Assembly: GCF_000196795.1 (NCBI RefSeq)
Contig: NC_014259.1
Location: 3,286,001 to 3,350,000, forward strand
Direction: 5' to 3'
DNA from: Acinetobacter oleivorans DR1
Lineage (GTDB): Bacteria; Pseudomonadota; Gammaproteobacteria; Pseudomonadales; Moraxellaceae
DNA: 64,000 nucleotides
In this document: positions 55,560 to 64,000 of the stretch, one piece after another
How the letters are laid out: each line of letters opens with the position of its first letter
Numbering within the stretch: position 1 is the stretch's first letter
Notes under the pieces: model-generated
Database searches by the model: none
Seen by the model: only the letters and a program-made list of their open reading frames with translations
Told to the model about the DNA's origin: nothing
Program-made: the position numbers and the translations under genes

Positions 55560-56369
55560 ATGATTAGCCTCCCCTTGGTTTACACAATTTTGGCACTCAT
55601 CGCATATACCACTTCTTTCTGGTATCTGTTTATTCGTTTAATGTCAAAACGTGAACCAAACCCATGGTTATTTGCTTTTGTTGCAACTTTGGCGCTCCTG
55701 TTGCACGGTACAGTTTTATGTCACGCCATGCTGACACCAGCCGGAATTAACTACGATGTTTTTAATTTAGTATCGTTTACATCGTGGCTTATGCTGTTGT
55801 TAAGTTTAATTTTTAGTATTTTTCGTCCCATCGTACCGCTAAATTTATTAGGCATTCCTGTAGCGGCTATTGGTCTAATTTTAGGTTTTGGATTCAGTCG
55901 ACCAGATCAATTTATTGAGCAGCATTCGTTAGGCTTAGATACTCATATTATTCTTTCACTTTCTGCCTATGCAGTTTTATTGATGGCAACCATTCACGCT
56001 ATTTTGCTCTGGTTCCAAAATCGTGAACTCAAAAAGAAACAAAAAAAACGCTTTTGGGTCAATTTACTTCCGCCAATTCAGGCGATGGAGTCTTTGTTAT
56101 TTGATCTGATCATTACTGGCTTTATTTTATTAACAATTGCACTCACTTTTGGTTTCTTGACAATCGATAGCTTCTTTGCACAGCATCTCGCTCATAAGAC
56201 TGTATTTAGTATTATTTCTTGGTTTATCTATGGCTCACTCTTAATTGGCCATTACAAACTTGGCTGGAGAGGTCAAAAAGCGATTCGTTTTACCTTAATT
56301 GGTTTTGTGCTTTTGGCTATTGGTTTTATTGGTAGTAAATTTGTGCTTGAGATGATCTTGGGCCGTTAA
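55560..56369 (+). CDS. CcsA/YpjD-like cytochrome-assembly-type inner membrane protein
   Basis: 269 residues with about 8 membrane segments. The conserved His-containing segments (LLLHGTVLCHAML, DTHIILSLSAYAVLL, and HKTVFSIISWFIYGSLL) match the CcsA/ResC family branch called YpjD in E. coli, which lies next to ffh, as here. No tryptophan-rich WWD haem motif is obvious, so direct cytochrome c maturation is doubtful. Function unknown. Confidence 0.85.
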   Translation: MISLPLVYTILALIAYTTSFWYLFIRLMSKREPNPWLFAFVATLALLLHGTVLCHAMLTPAGINYDVFNLVSFTSWLMLLLSLIFSIFRPIVPLNLLGIPVAAIGLILGFGFSRPDQFIEQHSLGLDTHIILSLSAYAVLLMATIHAILLWFQNRELKKKQKKRFWVNLLPPIQAMESLLFDLIITGFILLTIALTFGFLTIDSFFAQHLAHKTVFSIISWFIYGSLLIGHYKLGWRGQKAIRFTLIGFVLLAIGFIGSKFVLEMILGR

Positions 56370-56441
56370 GTAAATTAAAATTTCTTCGATACTAGACAGC
56401 GTTATACATATCCCGTATAACGCTGTTTTCTTTTTGCTCAG

Positions 56442-57398
56442 GTGACACAGACTGTGAAACTCATACTCGCTCCAATGGAAGGTTTAACTGACCCGATCAT
56501 GCGGGATACACTCACATCTGTTGGTCATTTCGACTGGTGTGTGACCGAGTTTATTCGAGTTACAGACAGCATTTTGCCAGACCATATTTACTATAGTTTT
56601 TGCCCTGAGTTAAAGAACGATGGTAAAACAGCTGCTGGAACGCCTGTTCATGTCCAGTTCTTAGGTAACAACCCAGATATGCTGGCAGCAAATGCAGCAA
56701 AAGTTGTAGAGCTTGGTGCACCAGCAATTGATCTAAATTTCGGTTGTCCTGCAAAAACTGTAAATCGACACCGAGGTGGCTCTGTTCTTCTTGATGAACC
56801 TGATGTTGTACATATGCTCATTAAAGCAGTGAGAGATGCACTACCTGCACACATCCCTGTTTCAGCAAAAATGCGTTTAGGTTATCTCGATGAAAATCAC
56901 ACCATGGAAAATGCCCATGCTGTTGAAGATGCTGGTGCAAGTTGGTTAACGGTTCATGCTCGTACTAAAGCAGACGGTTACACGCCACCAGCTTATTGGG
57001 AAAAAATTCTACCGATTAAAGAAGCTTTAAAAATTAATGTCATTGCGAATGGTGAAATCTGGACCAATGCTGATGCTAGAGCCTGTCAGCAACAGTCTGG
57101 TTGTGAAGACTTAATGATTGGCCGTGGTGCGGTAACGACTCCAGATTTAACCCAATGCATTCGCCAAAACATGGATGAAGCGTTATTTAGTTGGGAACAA
57201 CTGGTTGATTTACAAATTCGCTTTTTAAACGGTCAGGCAAAGACAGAAATTGGTATGGTTGGTCGTTATAAGCAATGGTTAGGAATGATGACCAAAGCCT
57301 ACCCTCAAGCGAAAGAATTATGGGACCAAGTTAAACGTATTAAAGCTTTGGATGAAATTGTTCAACAATTAGAACACACCAGATCAGAAAACATTTAA
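56442..57398 (+). CDS. dusC: tRNA-dihydrouridine(16) synthase DusC
   Basis: A flavoprotein reducing U16 of tRNA to dihydrouridine. 318 residues from GTG 56442; a second GTG four codons on (MKLILAPMEGL) is equally possible. LAPMEGLTDPIMRD starts the TIM barrel, the catalytic Cys is in DLNFGCPAKTVNRH, and NGEIWTNADA and MIGRGAV follow. TEFIRVTDSILP places it in the DusC, not DusA or DusB, branch. Confidence 0.93.
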   Translation: MTQTVKLILAPMEGLTDPIMRDTLTSVGHFDWCVTEFIRVTDSILPDHIYYSFCPELKNDGKTAAGTPVHVQFLGNNPDMLAANAAKVVELGAPAIDLNFGCPAKTVNRHRGGSVLLDEPDVVHMLIKAVRDALPAHIPVSAKMRLGYLDENHTMENAHAVEDAGASWLTVHARTKADGYTPPAYWEKILPIKEALKINVIANGEIWTNADARACQQQSGCEDLMIGRGAVTTPDLTQCIRQNMDEALFSWEQLVDLQIRFLNGQAKTEIGMVGRYKQWLGMMTKAYPQAKELWDQVKRIKALDEIVQQLEHTRSENI

Positions 57399-57410
57399 CG
57401 CAATATAGTC

Positions 57411-57449
57411 AAAAAAAAGAGGGCGATTGTTTTTACAACCGCCCTCTTT
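57411..57449. terminator. Bidirectional terminator, dusC / first fil-like gene
   Basis: AAAGAGGGCG / CGCCCTCTTT, 10 bp, with further TTGT/ACAA pairing inside, between convergent stop codons. Confidence 0.88.
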
Positions 57450-57479
57450 CGTATTTCAGGTTAAGCTATTATTCTTTTT

Positions 57480-58433
57480 TTAAAAGCCGCTTACTTTCAT
57501 TTTAAAGTCAGTTACAGAAACGCCAGTGACACCAAAACTCCCCATTGAGCCATTCGGTAAATTATTAAATGTTGTTGTATTTTGAGTACCCATATTTCCT
57601 AAAGTGACATTATTAAGTGAAGCATCAAATTTACTTGATACGCCTGTATTTCCAAAAGTTAATCCAGTTGGATCAACACCTGCATAGAAACCATCAAGCA
57701 CAAAACCAGTTGAGGTATTTGTGCCCGCAAATTTAAATCCAAATGTAGCACCTGTATTATCGGACACTAAAGTAATTGGACAACCTGTAGCAGCAGAACA
57801 AATAGATTGAATTGCCCCCCCAAATTTAACCATAACTGATTGAGCAGCATGGCCAAGCTGAATATTTAAACGAGGTTTATTGGTTTGTACAAAGTTAATA
57901 TCTAAATTGCCAGTAGAACGGATCAGCTCTTTTACACCCGTATTGACTGTCGTTCCTGAACTAAAAATTGATTTTGGTGCATAACTTGTTAATGCATAAT
58001 CAGATGGACTAGATAAAGATGCACTTGGAGCTAAATAAACTGAAAAAGGTAAAAGTCGAATACCGTTTACATCACTCCCCATAGATACAGCTAAATTTAA
58101 AAAAGGATTTCCACCACCAGCATCGACATCCATTGCAATATTAAAAGAAGGATTACTCGATACCGTAGCTTTAATAAACTCTATGCCAGGAACTGGATTT
58201 GTAGAATTTCCTGCAATGACAAAGCCAGCCTTACTGTTATATGAAGTTGAAGCAATACCGTTTGTATCAATCAGAGCGACTTGATTAAATTTAACTTTAT
58301 CAGCCTGAATACCTAAGGTTAAACCATTTTGACCCGTCGCGGCCGCAAGACTTTGATCATCTAAAGGCTGCATTGCAAAAACACTTGAACTACTGGCAAG
58401 TAGCAACCAGCACCCTATATTTTTATTCTTCAT
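57480..58433 (-). CDS. Secreted DUF6160-like / fil-like surface protein, 317 residues
   Basis: Signal peptide 1-20 (VFA cleavage), then the cluster's shared motif MQPLDDQSLAAATGQNG at 21-37. The rest is rich in Gly, Asn, Ser, Thr and Phe, alternating in beta-like fashion. The only mature cysteines form one close pair, CSAATGC. It has its own ribosome site (AAGGA) and is separated from the upstream cluster genes by a terminator, so it probably has its own promoter. I think it corresponds to the A. baumannii protein annotated as pilus-system FilA, but cannot be sure. No enzyme or chaperone-usher pilin motif is visible. Confidence 0.75.
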   Translation of the reverse strand: MKNKNIGCWLLLASSSSVFAMQPLDDQSLAAATGQNGLTLGIQADKVKFNQVALIDTNGIASTSYNSKAGFVIAGNSTNPVPGIEFIKATVSSNPSFNIAMDVDAGGGNPFLNLAVSMGSDVNGIRLLPFSVYLAPSASLSSPSDYALTSYAPKSIFSSGTTVNTGVKELIRSTGNLDINFVQTNKPRLNIQLGHAAQSVMVKFGGAIQSICSAATGCPITLVSDNTGATFGFKFAGTNTSTGFVLDGFYAGVDPTGLTFGNTGVSSKFDASLNNVTLGNMGTQNTTTFNNLPNGSMGSFGVTGVSVTDFKMKVSGF

Positions 58434-58564
58434 GTCGCTCTAATCCTTAAGAGACAAACGCTTATTATTTGTTCAGACTATCAGAATAATATTCAAGTAC
58501 AAAGCAATTATCCCTATAACCCGACGAATGCAAACCCAATCACATTCAAAATAAATTTTTTATA

Positions 58565-58588
58565 AAAAGTGGCGATATCGCCACTTTT
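58565..58588 (-). terminator. Terminator of the three-gene fil-like operon
   Basis: A fully palindromic AAAAGTGGCGAT / ATCGCCACTTTT, followed by TTTTATA on the minus strand, 5 bases past the stop of the 803-residue gene. Confidence 0.88.
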
Positions 58589-58593
58589 CTTTA

Positions 58594-61005
58594 TTAGTTA
58601 AAAGCACCATTTCTAGGAACAATACTAAAGCTACTATTTAAACGTCCACCAGTAATCGCAAGCTCACCTAAACGTGCACCTGCACCAGTTGATGGAGGAT
58701 AGAAATTAATATCTTTAACACGTAATGCGCCGTCAATACTCTTATCAGGATTAAAATAAACCGCCGTATTTACGCCAACTTTACCTAAACCACTTGTACT
58801 GTCTTTACCAACAACTAAAGCAGTATTAAACGCAAGCTTTCCAGTAATATTATCAAAGCCAATTGCAGAACCATCGATCGGATCACTAATTTGAACCGTA
58901 TTTCCAGTTGCTGTGGCAGGCATGGTGAAATCGCCCAGTACAGTTAGAGCACTACCGTCTGCAATTGAACTGTTTGGCACGATCGATAAGTTAAGATCTC
59001 CGCCTAAACGCAGTTTTAGACCAAATAAGACATCATTATTTCTGGCAAAGTTATCAATTGGTGAGGTACATGAACCGGTAGCTGGACAAGTTTTATATTT
59101 TGCCCCCGGTAAATACCCTGCTGCAATTTCAGTTGATAAAGCAAGTAGCATCTCTTTTAAACTAATGTTAAGACTGCCATTTTCTAAACCGATGCTTCCA
59201 TTGCCTTTAACGAACATATCAATGTTACGTAACCCCATGTAATAATCAGTAGGACTACCGCCATTATTAGCATTTGGAGAACCATCAATTAATAAAATTG
59301 AGGTCGTTTTGGTTCCAGTCGCATCACGTCCAGTAGTTCCAGCTGCAATACCAAAACCCAAACGTGAAGTCGTTCCAGATGCCGCAACAACATTCTGGAC
59401 AGGTTTACCATTGGCATCTTTTGTATAGTAATAAGTACTATTTGCTGGCGCGTCTAAACCATATACAGCAGCATTAGCATTTAAATTATAAAAAGGTAGT
59501 GCTAAGCCCCACTGGTTGTTTGCACCATTATCTGCAAACTGATTGGCAGGAGCGACATTCGCACTTGTCGTAAAACGACCACGTCTTGAAAATGCTTGAA
59601 ACTCTGCTCCACGCATTGCAAGAATCAAGCTAAACGGATTAGTAACCGTATCACGGTGAATGTTATGCTGATAATCAGCAGCTGTCGTTAAAGTACCACT
59701 ACCTAAACGGATTCCGTTTAAGGTTGCGTTGTTTGGCATTAATAAGGTTTTTGTATCAGCAAGATTTAGATAAATATTTCCGCTGTCGAAATAACCACGC
59801 GTAGCTGAGTTAAGACCAGTTAAATTGCCAAACTCGAAACCATAAGCATTTAGACCTGCTCCACCAATTTCTAAAGTGGTTGCTTTACCATCTGCACCTA
59901 GCATTGAGTCATTATCTTTAGTGAACTCACCTTTCATACGAAAGGCAATGCCAGAATTACCTAAAATGCTATTACTTGAACTGGTACCAGCAGCTGTATT
60001 TGCAGTGCCTAAAGTAGTGGTATCCGCAGTACCATCTATCCCACGAAGTTGTAGATAACTATTTACCATACGTCCGCTAGCACCTAAACGAATCAAACCT
60101 TTCGCATTTTGTGGGCTATTAGTTGCATCTAAAGCATAAGGGTTAGCTTTATTTACATTCGAGCTGAGCATCACCTCAATATTCAGGCCTGAATTGGTTA
60201 CTTTGCCGCTACTGTCAACATATGTACCCGCAGTTAAACCAGAAGCTGAATCTGCTACACGGTTAAAATCAACATAGCCATAGGTAGTATTCGGAGTTTG
60301 CCCTACACCTGCAACATTAGTTCCAGTATTTGTCTGTAAAACTAAGCCACGAGTTGGGTCAATCAACATGGCCCCTTTACCAACAAAATTAAAGTTAAAA
60401 TTTCTTAAAATTAACTGATTTAGCTGACTACGAGCATCCAATTGCCCTAGATAAATATTGGCATTATTAATACCAAGTGTCATGCTTGACTGGCTATTTG
60501 CATTAAATAGCCCATCTTGGGTTGTAAGTGCCAAATTTAAAGGAGAGGTCGTTTGAATAGCCAACTGCCCTAAAGTAGGCGAGCATGTAGCTGAACTATT
60601 ACAGACTTTAACGCTATTTACTGTAATAAGTGATGGACTACTTTGCATAGAAAAGTCTAGTCCAGTTTTACCCGTAGTTGGGTTACTCCCTACATCTAAA
60701 CGGTAATTAGTGCTTAAAGTTTGGCTAGATGCATTACTTTTTTGGACTTTTACACCACTTGCTTGAGCTCTTAATACCTGATCAGCACTTGTTGGCGTTC
60801 CTGCATGGTCATCCCAGTAAGCATTATCAATATTAATTTCATTAAACGTAGTTTGAATCGAGATCCCATCTTGTCCATTGACGGCACTCAAATCAGCATC
60901 TGTTAAAGCTTCTAAAGCATAAATTTGACCACTCACTAACAACATGCTGGTTGCTAATGTATTTAAAATAAACTTTGAGCTGTGATTTTCTTTATTTTTT
61001 TTCAT
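58594..61005 (-). CDS. Large secreted DUF6160-like / fil-like protein, 803 residues
   Basis: I start at ATG 61005 (MKKNKENHSSKF) with AAAGGA upstream; a frame to 61044 would overlap the previous gene. Signal peptide to about 30 (IYA), then LEALTDADLSAVNGQDGISI at 31-50, the cluster motif. The body is low-complexity, Gly/Asn/Thr/Ser/Leu-rich, with repeated short beta-strand-like stretches (GLDFSM, GLVLQT, GLIRLG) suggestive of a beta-helix or an elongated beta fibre. The mature cysteines are two close pairs, CNSSATC and CPATGSC. No known enzymatic domain. It is third in its operon. Confidence 0.78.
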   Translation of the reverse strand: MKKNKENHSSKFILNTLATSMLLVSGQIYALEALTDADLSAVNGQDGISIQTTFNEINIDNAYWDDHAGTPTSADQVLRAQASGVKVQKSNASSQTLSTNYRLDVGSNPTTGKTGLDFSMQSSPSLITVNSVKVCNSSATCSPTLGQLAIQTTSPLNLALTTQDGLFNANSQSSMTLGINNANIYLGQLDARSQLNQLILRNFNFNFVGKGAMLIDPTRGLVLQTNTGTNVAGVGQTPNTTYGYVDFNRVADSASGLTAGTYVDSSGKVTNSGLNIEVMLSSNVNKANPYALDATNSPQNAKGLIRLGASGRMVNSYLQLRGIDGTADTTTLGTANTAAGTSSSNSILGNSGIAFRMKGEFTKDNDSMLGADGKATTLEIGGAGLNAYGFEFGNLTGLNSATRGYFDSGNIYLNLADTKTLLMPNNATLNGIRLGSGTLTTAADYQHNIHRDTVTNPFSLILAMRGAEFQAFSRRGRFTTSANVAPANQFADNGANNQWGLALPFYNLNANAAVYGLDAPANSTYYYTKDANGKPVQNVVAASGTTSRLGFGIAAGTTGRDATGTKTTSILLIDGSPNANNGGSPTDYYMGLRNIDMFVKGNGSIGLENGSLNISLKEMLLALSTEIAAGYLPGAKYKTCPATGSCTSPIDNFARNNDVLFGLKLRLGGDLNLSIVPNSSIADGSALTVLGDFTMPATATGNTVQISDPIDGSAIGFDNITGKLAFNTALVVGKDSTSGLGKVGVNTAVYFNPDKSIDGALRVKDINFYPPSTGAGARLGELAITGGRLNSSFSIVPRNGAFN

Positions 61006-61037
61006 CACTTCAGTTCCTTTGAAATCTACATTAACCC

Positions 61038-61763
61038 TTAACAACGAGGATGGCTACCATCACAGCTAAAGACCATGACTTTTCCTTGAATAGCCAAGTT
61101 TCCGTTCATCATTAAACCCATAAAACCTGTTTCACGTCCATAATCATAGGCTGAAGGCGTTGCTGTGGCCACTTGCTGATTCGCACTGTTTGCAGTCGCC
61201 GCATACGTTGGTTTTTTGAAATATGCATAATCATACATATTCGTACTCGAGCCTTGGGTCGTTGTTGAACTTGTAAAGTTATCTTGCTCAATGGATAACG
61301 CATTAAAACCAAAATTACGCAATAAAATCGGTTGAGCTGAGCTAAAACTAAGCTGAATAGCAGGCTTAATAATTTCAGTATTACTTTTATCAAGATACTT
61401 CAAATCAGCACCATCCAAACCCATTTTTTGGATGTTTAAAGTTCCTTGTACACCTTTAAACACCAACCAAAGCTTATTACCACTATCACTATTTTCAGCC
61501 CAACCACTTGGCTTAGTTGCATCTGCTTGCACAAAACGTTTATTAATTGCTAAACCAATGTGGCAGAACTCTACGTTTTCACAAACGCCGCCGCTACCAT
61601 TATCAAATATACCGTTACTGGTCTGGTTTAAATTAAGCATTAAAGACAAATCAGCACCAGCTTGGCCATTAATCGCTTGTAAAGCATCATTATCTAAAGT
61701 TTGCAGCTCCGCATGAGTAACTGTTGCGCAAAGAGCGAGGATCAAAGTACTTATTTTTTTCAT
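61038..61763 (-). CDS. Secreted DUF6160-like / fil-like protein, 241 residues
   Basis: Signal peptide 1-18 (THA cleavage), then ELQTLDNDALQAINGQAGADL at 19-39, the clearest instance of the cluster motif. Mature cysteines are two close pairs: CENVEFC and, at the very C terminus, CDGSHPRC. The middle is Asn/Ser-rich with short hydrophobic strands. It has a strong GAGGAGGAG ribosome site and lies 15 bases after the 680-residue gene, so it is co-transcribed. The last residue is Cys. No known function. Confidence 0.78.
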   Translation of the reverse strand: MKKISTLILALCATVTHAELQTLDNDALQAINGQAGADLSLMLNLNQTSNGIFDNGSGGVCENVEFCHIGLAINKRFVQADATKPSGWAENSDSGNKLWLVFKGVQGTLNIQKMGLDGADLKYLDKSNTEIIKPAIQLSFSSAQPILLRNFGFNALSIEQDNFTSSTTTQGSSTNMYDYAYFKKPTYAATANSANQQVATATPSAYDYGRETGFMGLMMNGNLAIQGKVMVFSCDGSHPRC

Positions 61764-61778
61764 ATCAATCTCCTCCTC

Positions 61779-63821
61779 TTATAGACCCTTAGTGGTAAGT
61801 TTCAAGTGTTGGATTAAAACACCATCAATAACAGCAGAACCCATGTTATTCGTAATCGCAGAACTAATTTGTGCTCCAGATAACTTATAGGTATTTATAT
61901 CTGCATTTGGCGTGGTAGTAGACCAACGTCCATTGTTATAAAGTGCATCTGGTAAAGGTGTGCCAGCTGGTACAGCAAACTGAGCGCCATTACCTGCATC
62001 AGCTAAGGTATACCCTGTATTATTTACTGTCGGGTTATAATAAGAGGTACTATCAATATTAGCCCAGTTCGCACTCTGGGAATCGAACCTTAAACCTGAG
62101 CCTGCATTGCCAGTCCAGCCCGTTGCTGTACGGTACTGCCAAGTATCATAACAAGTACTTAAGTTCAAAAATCCACAACTATAACTACCTGCACGACGCT
62201 CCTGATTTTGCAATTGGTAGAAGTTTTTAGTCTGCGTTATAGCAGCCACAGTGCCTGTAGGTAATTTACCAAATGAAATACCGACCGCATCTTGCGTATT
62301 GTTCCCTTTAAACGCTTCTAAAGTATTATTCGTTGCATTATAAACTGTTGAACCAATTGAAATACTGCTATGTGTTGCACTAGAACCTTGATAAGTTTTA
62401 CCACCTAATGTGACACTGGTACCACATTGATAAATATTACAAGTTGAACCTAAGTAACTTGTGTCGGCACCGCTATAATCTGTATAAATTTTCTTATAAA
62501 TTTCTGGTTTATTCGGGATACGAGCAAGTTCTAAACTAAAGTTTTTACCATCTGAGCTTAAAACTAAGGGTTGATATAACGAGCCCAAAACAAGGTTAAT
62601 ATTTGGGTTATAAAGGTATAAACCTTCATTTGCATCAAAAGTTGGAGCAAGCCCACCATTAATTGCAGGTGTTACCAAATTACCTTGAGTAGTTCCAGTT
62701 TCACGCGTGCTCAAACGTAATACATTATTCATAGCGCTGTCTGTTGGGGCAGTCCATGAACCAGTTGAAGTAATCGTCGTAGTTTGACTGCGAATCCGAT
62801 ATAACCAATCCGAGCTAGGTGAACTATTACTTGGGGCGCCAGTATACTGGGTGCTATAGCGATTTACCCATGGCCCGACTGTAGATGTTGGGGTATTTGA
62901 AGTGATGGTTGCTCTTAAATTAGAGGCATCACCACTGTTTAAGCGAATAACTCCTGCTAAACCTAAAGTATCGTTATAAAAAGGACTCATTCCTCCAGCA
63001 GATGTCGCTCCACCTAATGTCTGAAAAAGCTGTAAACGACTGCCATTTAAACTAAAGTTATTCCAAACCCCTTGTAAACGAAGACGGTTTGCACGGCTTG
63101 CATCCGTACTCGTACCAATTAAACCATTTGAGTCGCCATAATTAAATTGGTCTGCTGCACCATTTATTTTATTTGGATTTCGGACAAAAATATCTGACCA
63201 TAAACCTAATTTCAGCTTATATGCATCAATACCTGCTGTATCTTTCGTTCCAACTTCATATAAAGGTGCCTCTAGAGCTAAGTAAGTTACCTGACAAGTA
63301 GGATCAGTCGCACCTGTACAATTATTTGCACTAAAATTCGGCACTGAATTTTCAGTCGCAACTTTAAATATCCATGGGTTAACCGGAGTACCCCAACTCG
63401 AAATTGCAGCGGCCGCATCAGTAGAAGCAATGCGGGTATTTGTATCATTATCAGATTTAGAAAGCGCTAAACCATAAAGAAAAATATCTGCTTTACCAAC
63501 TGCACGATCGCCCGAATCGACAGAGCCATTTTTATTGGTATCTGCTGCTGTCATACTTAAAGGACCGACAGGTACATAATTGATATAACCAGTATCTTTA
63601 GTACGATCAGTTAATATCTGACTTGAGGTTTCATTAGCGCCTGCACCACGAAATACCATATAGGCATTCTGTGGCAAGATAGCAATACCTTCACCTGTAG
63701 TTTCACTTAAGCCCGCATCAGAAAGTTCTTCGAGTGCGAAACTAGCTTGGCTTATACAAAGCCCGATTAAACTTGCCAAAACGGTTTTTTGAAACCTTAC
63801 CGTATAATTAAGTGTAGTCAT
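61779..63821 (-). CDS. Large secreted fil-like protein with a dockerin-like calcium loop, 680 residues
   Basis: First gene of the operon, ATG 63821 after AGGAAGG. Signal peptide to about 29 (SFA), then LEELSDAGLSETTGEGIAI, the cluster motif with GEG instead of GQxG. At 94-105, DTNKNGSVDSGD is a textbook 12-residue EF-hand/dockerin loop (Asp94, Asn96, Asn98, Asp102, Asp105). Mature cysteines come in three close pairs. The body is Asn/Ser/Thr/Gly/Tyr-rich and looks beta-structured. It may be the counterpart of an A. baumannii Fil protein, but the letter is not clear to me. Confidence 0.78.
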   Translation of the reverse strand: MTTLNYTVRFQKTVLASLIGLCISQASFALEELSDAGLSETTGEGIAILPQNAYMVFRGAGANETSSQILTDRTKDTGYINYVPVGPLSMTAADTNKNGSVDSGDRAVGKADIFLYGLALSKSDNDTNTRIASTDAAAAISSWGTPVNPWIFKVATENSVPNFSANNCTGATDPTCQVTYLALEAPLYEVGTKDTAGIDAYKLKLGLWSDIFVRNPNKINGAADQFNYGDSNGLIGTSTDASRANRLRLQGVWNNFSLNGSRLQLFQTLGGATSAGGMSPFYNDTLGLAGVIRLNSGDASNLRATITSNTPTSTVGPWVNRYSTQYTGAPSNSSPSSDWLYRIRSQTTTITSTGSWTAPTDSAMNNVLRLSTRETGTTQGNLVTPAINGGLAPTFDANEGLYLYNPNINLVLGSLYQPLVLSSDGKNFSLELARIPNKPEIYKKIYTDYSGADTSYLGSTCNIYQCGTSVTLGGKTYQGSSATHSSISIGSTVYNATNNTLEAFKGNNTQDAVGISFGKLPTGTVAAITQTKNFYQLQNQERRAGSYSCGFLNLSTCYDTWQYRTATGWTGNAGSGLRFDSQSANWANIDSTSYYNPTVNNTGYTLADAGNGAQFAVPAGTPLPDALYNNGRWSTTTPNADINTYKLSGAQISSAITNNMGSAVIDGVLIQHLKLTTKGL

Positions 63822-63959
63822 CTTGACCTTCCTGTTTTATACGATGCCGCGCACCATATTTATTTTTCTTTAACAATCCTTGATGCCAGGTGAATCTATC
63901 CTTTTCACCTTAGACAAAGAGGCAAATCTAAAAGATATTGCCAACCTTTCCACATTTCT

Positions 63960-63987
63960 ATTATGCGGAATATTTGCACAAATGCAA
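63960..63987 (-). promoter_or_regulatory. Promoter of the fil-like operon
   Basis: On the minus strand TTGCAT (63982-63987), a 16-base spacer and CATAAT (63960-63965). This predicts a leader of about 130 bases before the ATG at 63821. The leader contains a 7-bp dyad, AGGTGAA / TTCACCT, at 63888-63910. Confidence 0.55.
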
Positions 63988-64000
63988 AAAAAAGCATGTA

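Noticed and set aside
58374..58433. Lipoprotein signal in the 317-residue fil-like protein (Cys at residue 8)
   Set aside because: The Cys is at the start of the hydrophobic core, with no lipobox spacing; a VFA signal peptidase I site fits better.

Overview
The window is chromosomal DNA of a gammaproteobacterium, almost certainly Acinetobacter, probably the calcoaceticus-baumannii complex. The AT-rich composition, the carnitine-degradation cluster, the hemA / TPR-lolB-ispE-tRNA-Gln-prs-rplY-pth order, a BamD with a long C-terminal extension and the fil-like secreted-protein cluster all fit that genus. Most of it is core genome. I see no prophage, insertion sequence or CRISPR array.

Left end (1-6.5 kb): a carnitine catabolic cluster on the minus strand (5' end of the Rieske oxygenase cntA, an HSL-type esterase, a BCCT transporter and a D-malate/tartrate dehydrogenase). 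It diverges from a LysR regulator, with a candidate operator between them. A porin lies beyond a shared terminator. At 6.6-7.1 kb come tRNA-Met and RNase P RNA.

7-21.6 kb: housekeeping genes: ferredoxin-coaD, smpB, a flavodoxin-like protein, pgeF-rluD, bamD, dnaG, hemA, then TPR-lolB-ispE, two identical tRNA-Gln genes, prs, rplY, pth and panD.

21.6-34.4 kb: a two-gene membrane module (GDYXXLXY + DUF2157/DUF4401), an FMN riboswitch driving ribB, a Gph-like phosphatase, thiD, a Kbp-type BON-LysM protein, a compact fatty-acid cluster (yceD-rpmF-fabD-fabG-acpP, without plsX, fabH or fabF), an EF-P hydroxylase, a YciO-like protein, scpA-scpB and rluB.

34.4-57.4 kb: a biotin operon (a BioH-like esterase, then bioA-bioF-bioC-bioD), trehalose synthesis (otsB-otsA), an MFS transporter with an unusual leader, bacterioferritin, a gntR-smc-zipA-(terminator)-ligA string, a TauE/SafE permease head to head with a BirA that lacks the repressor domain, coaX, ffh, a CcsA/YpjD-like membrane protein and dusC. 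SMC, ScpA and ScpB, the three condensin subunits, are all in the window but in two places.

Right end (57.5-64 kb): the most unusual part. Four large secreted proteins of low sequence complexity share a short motif just after the signal peptide, which resembles the tail of a double-glycine leader. Nearly all their mature cysteines lie in closely spaced pairs. They look like members of the Acinetobacter fil / DUF6160 surface-protein system, whose function is essentially unknown.
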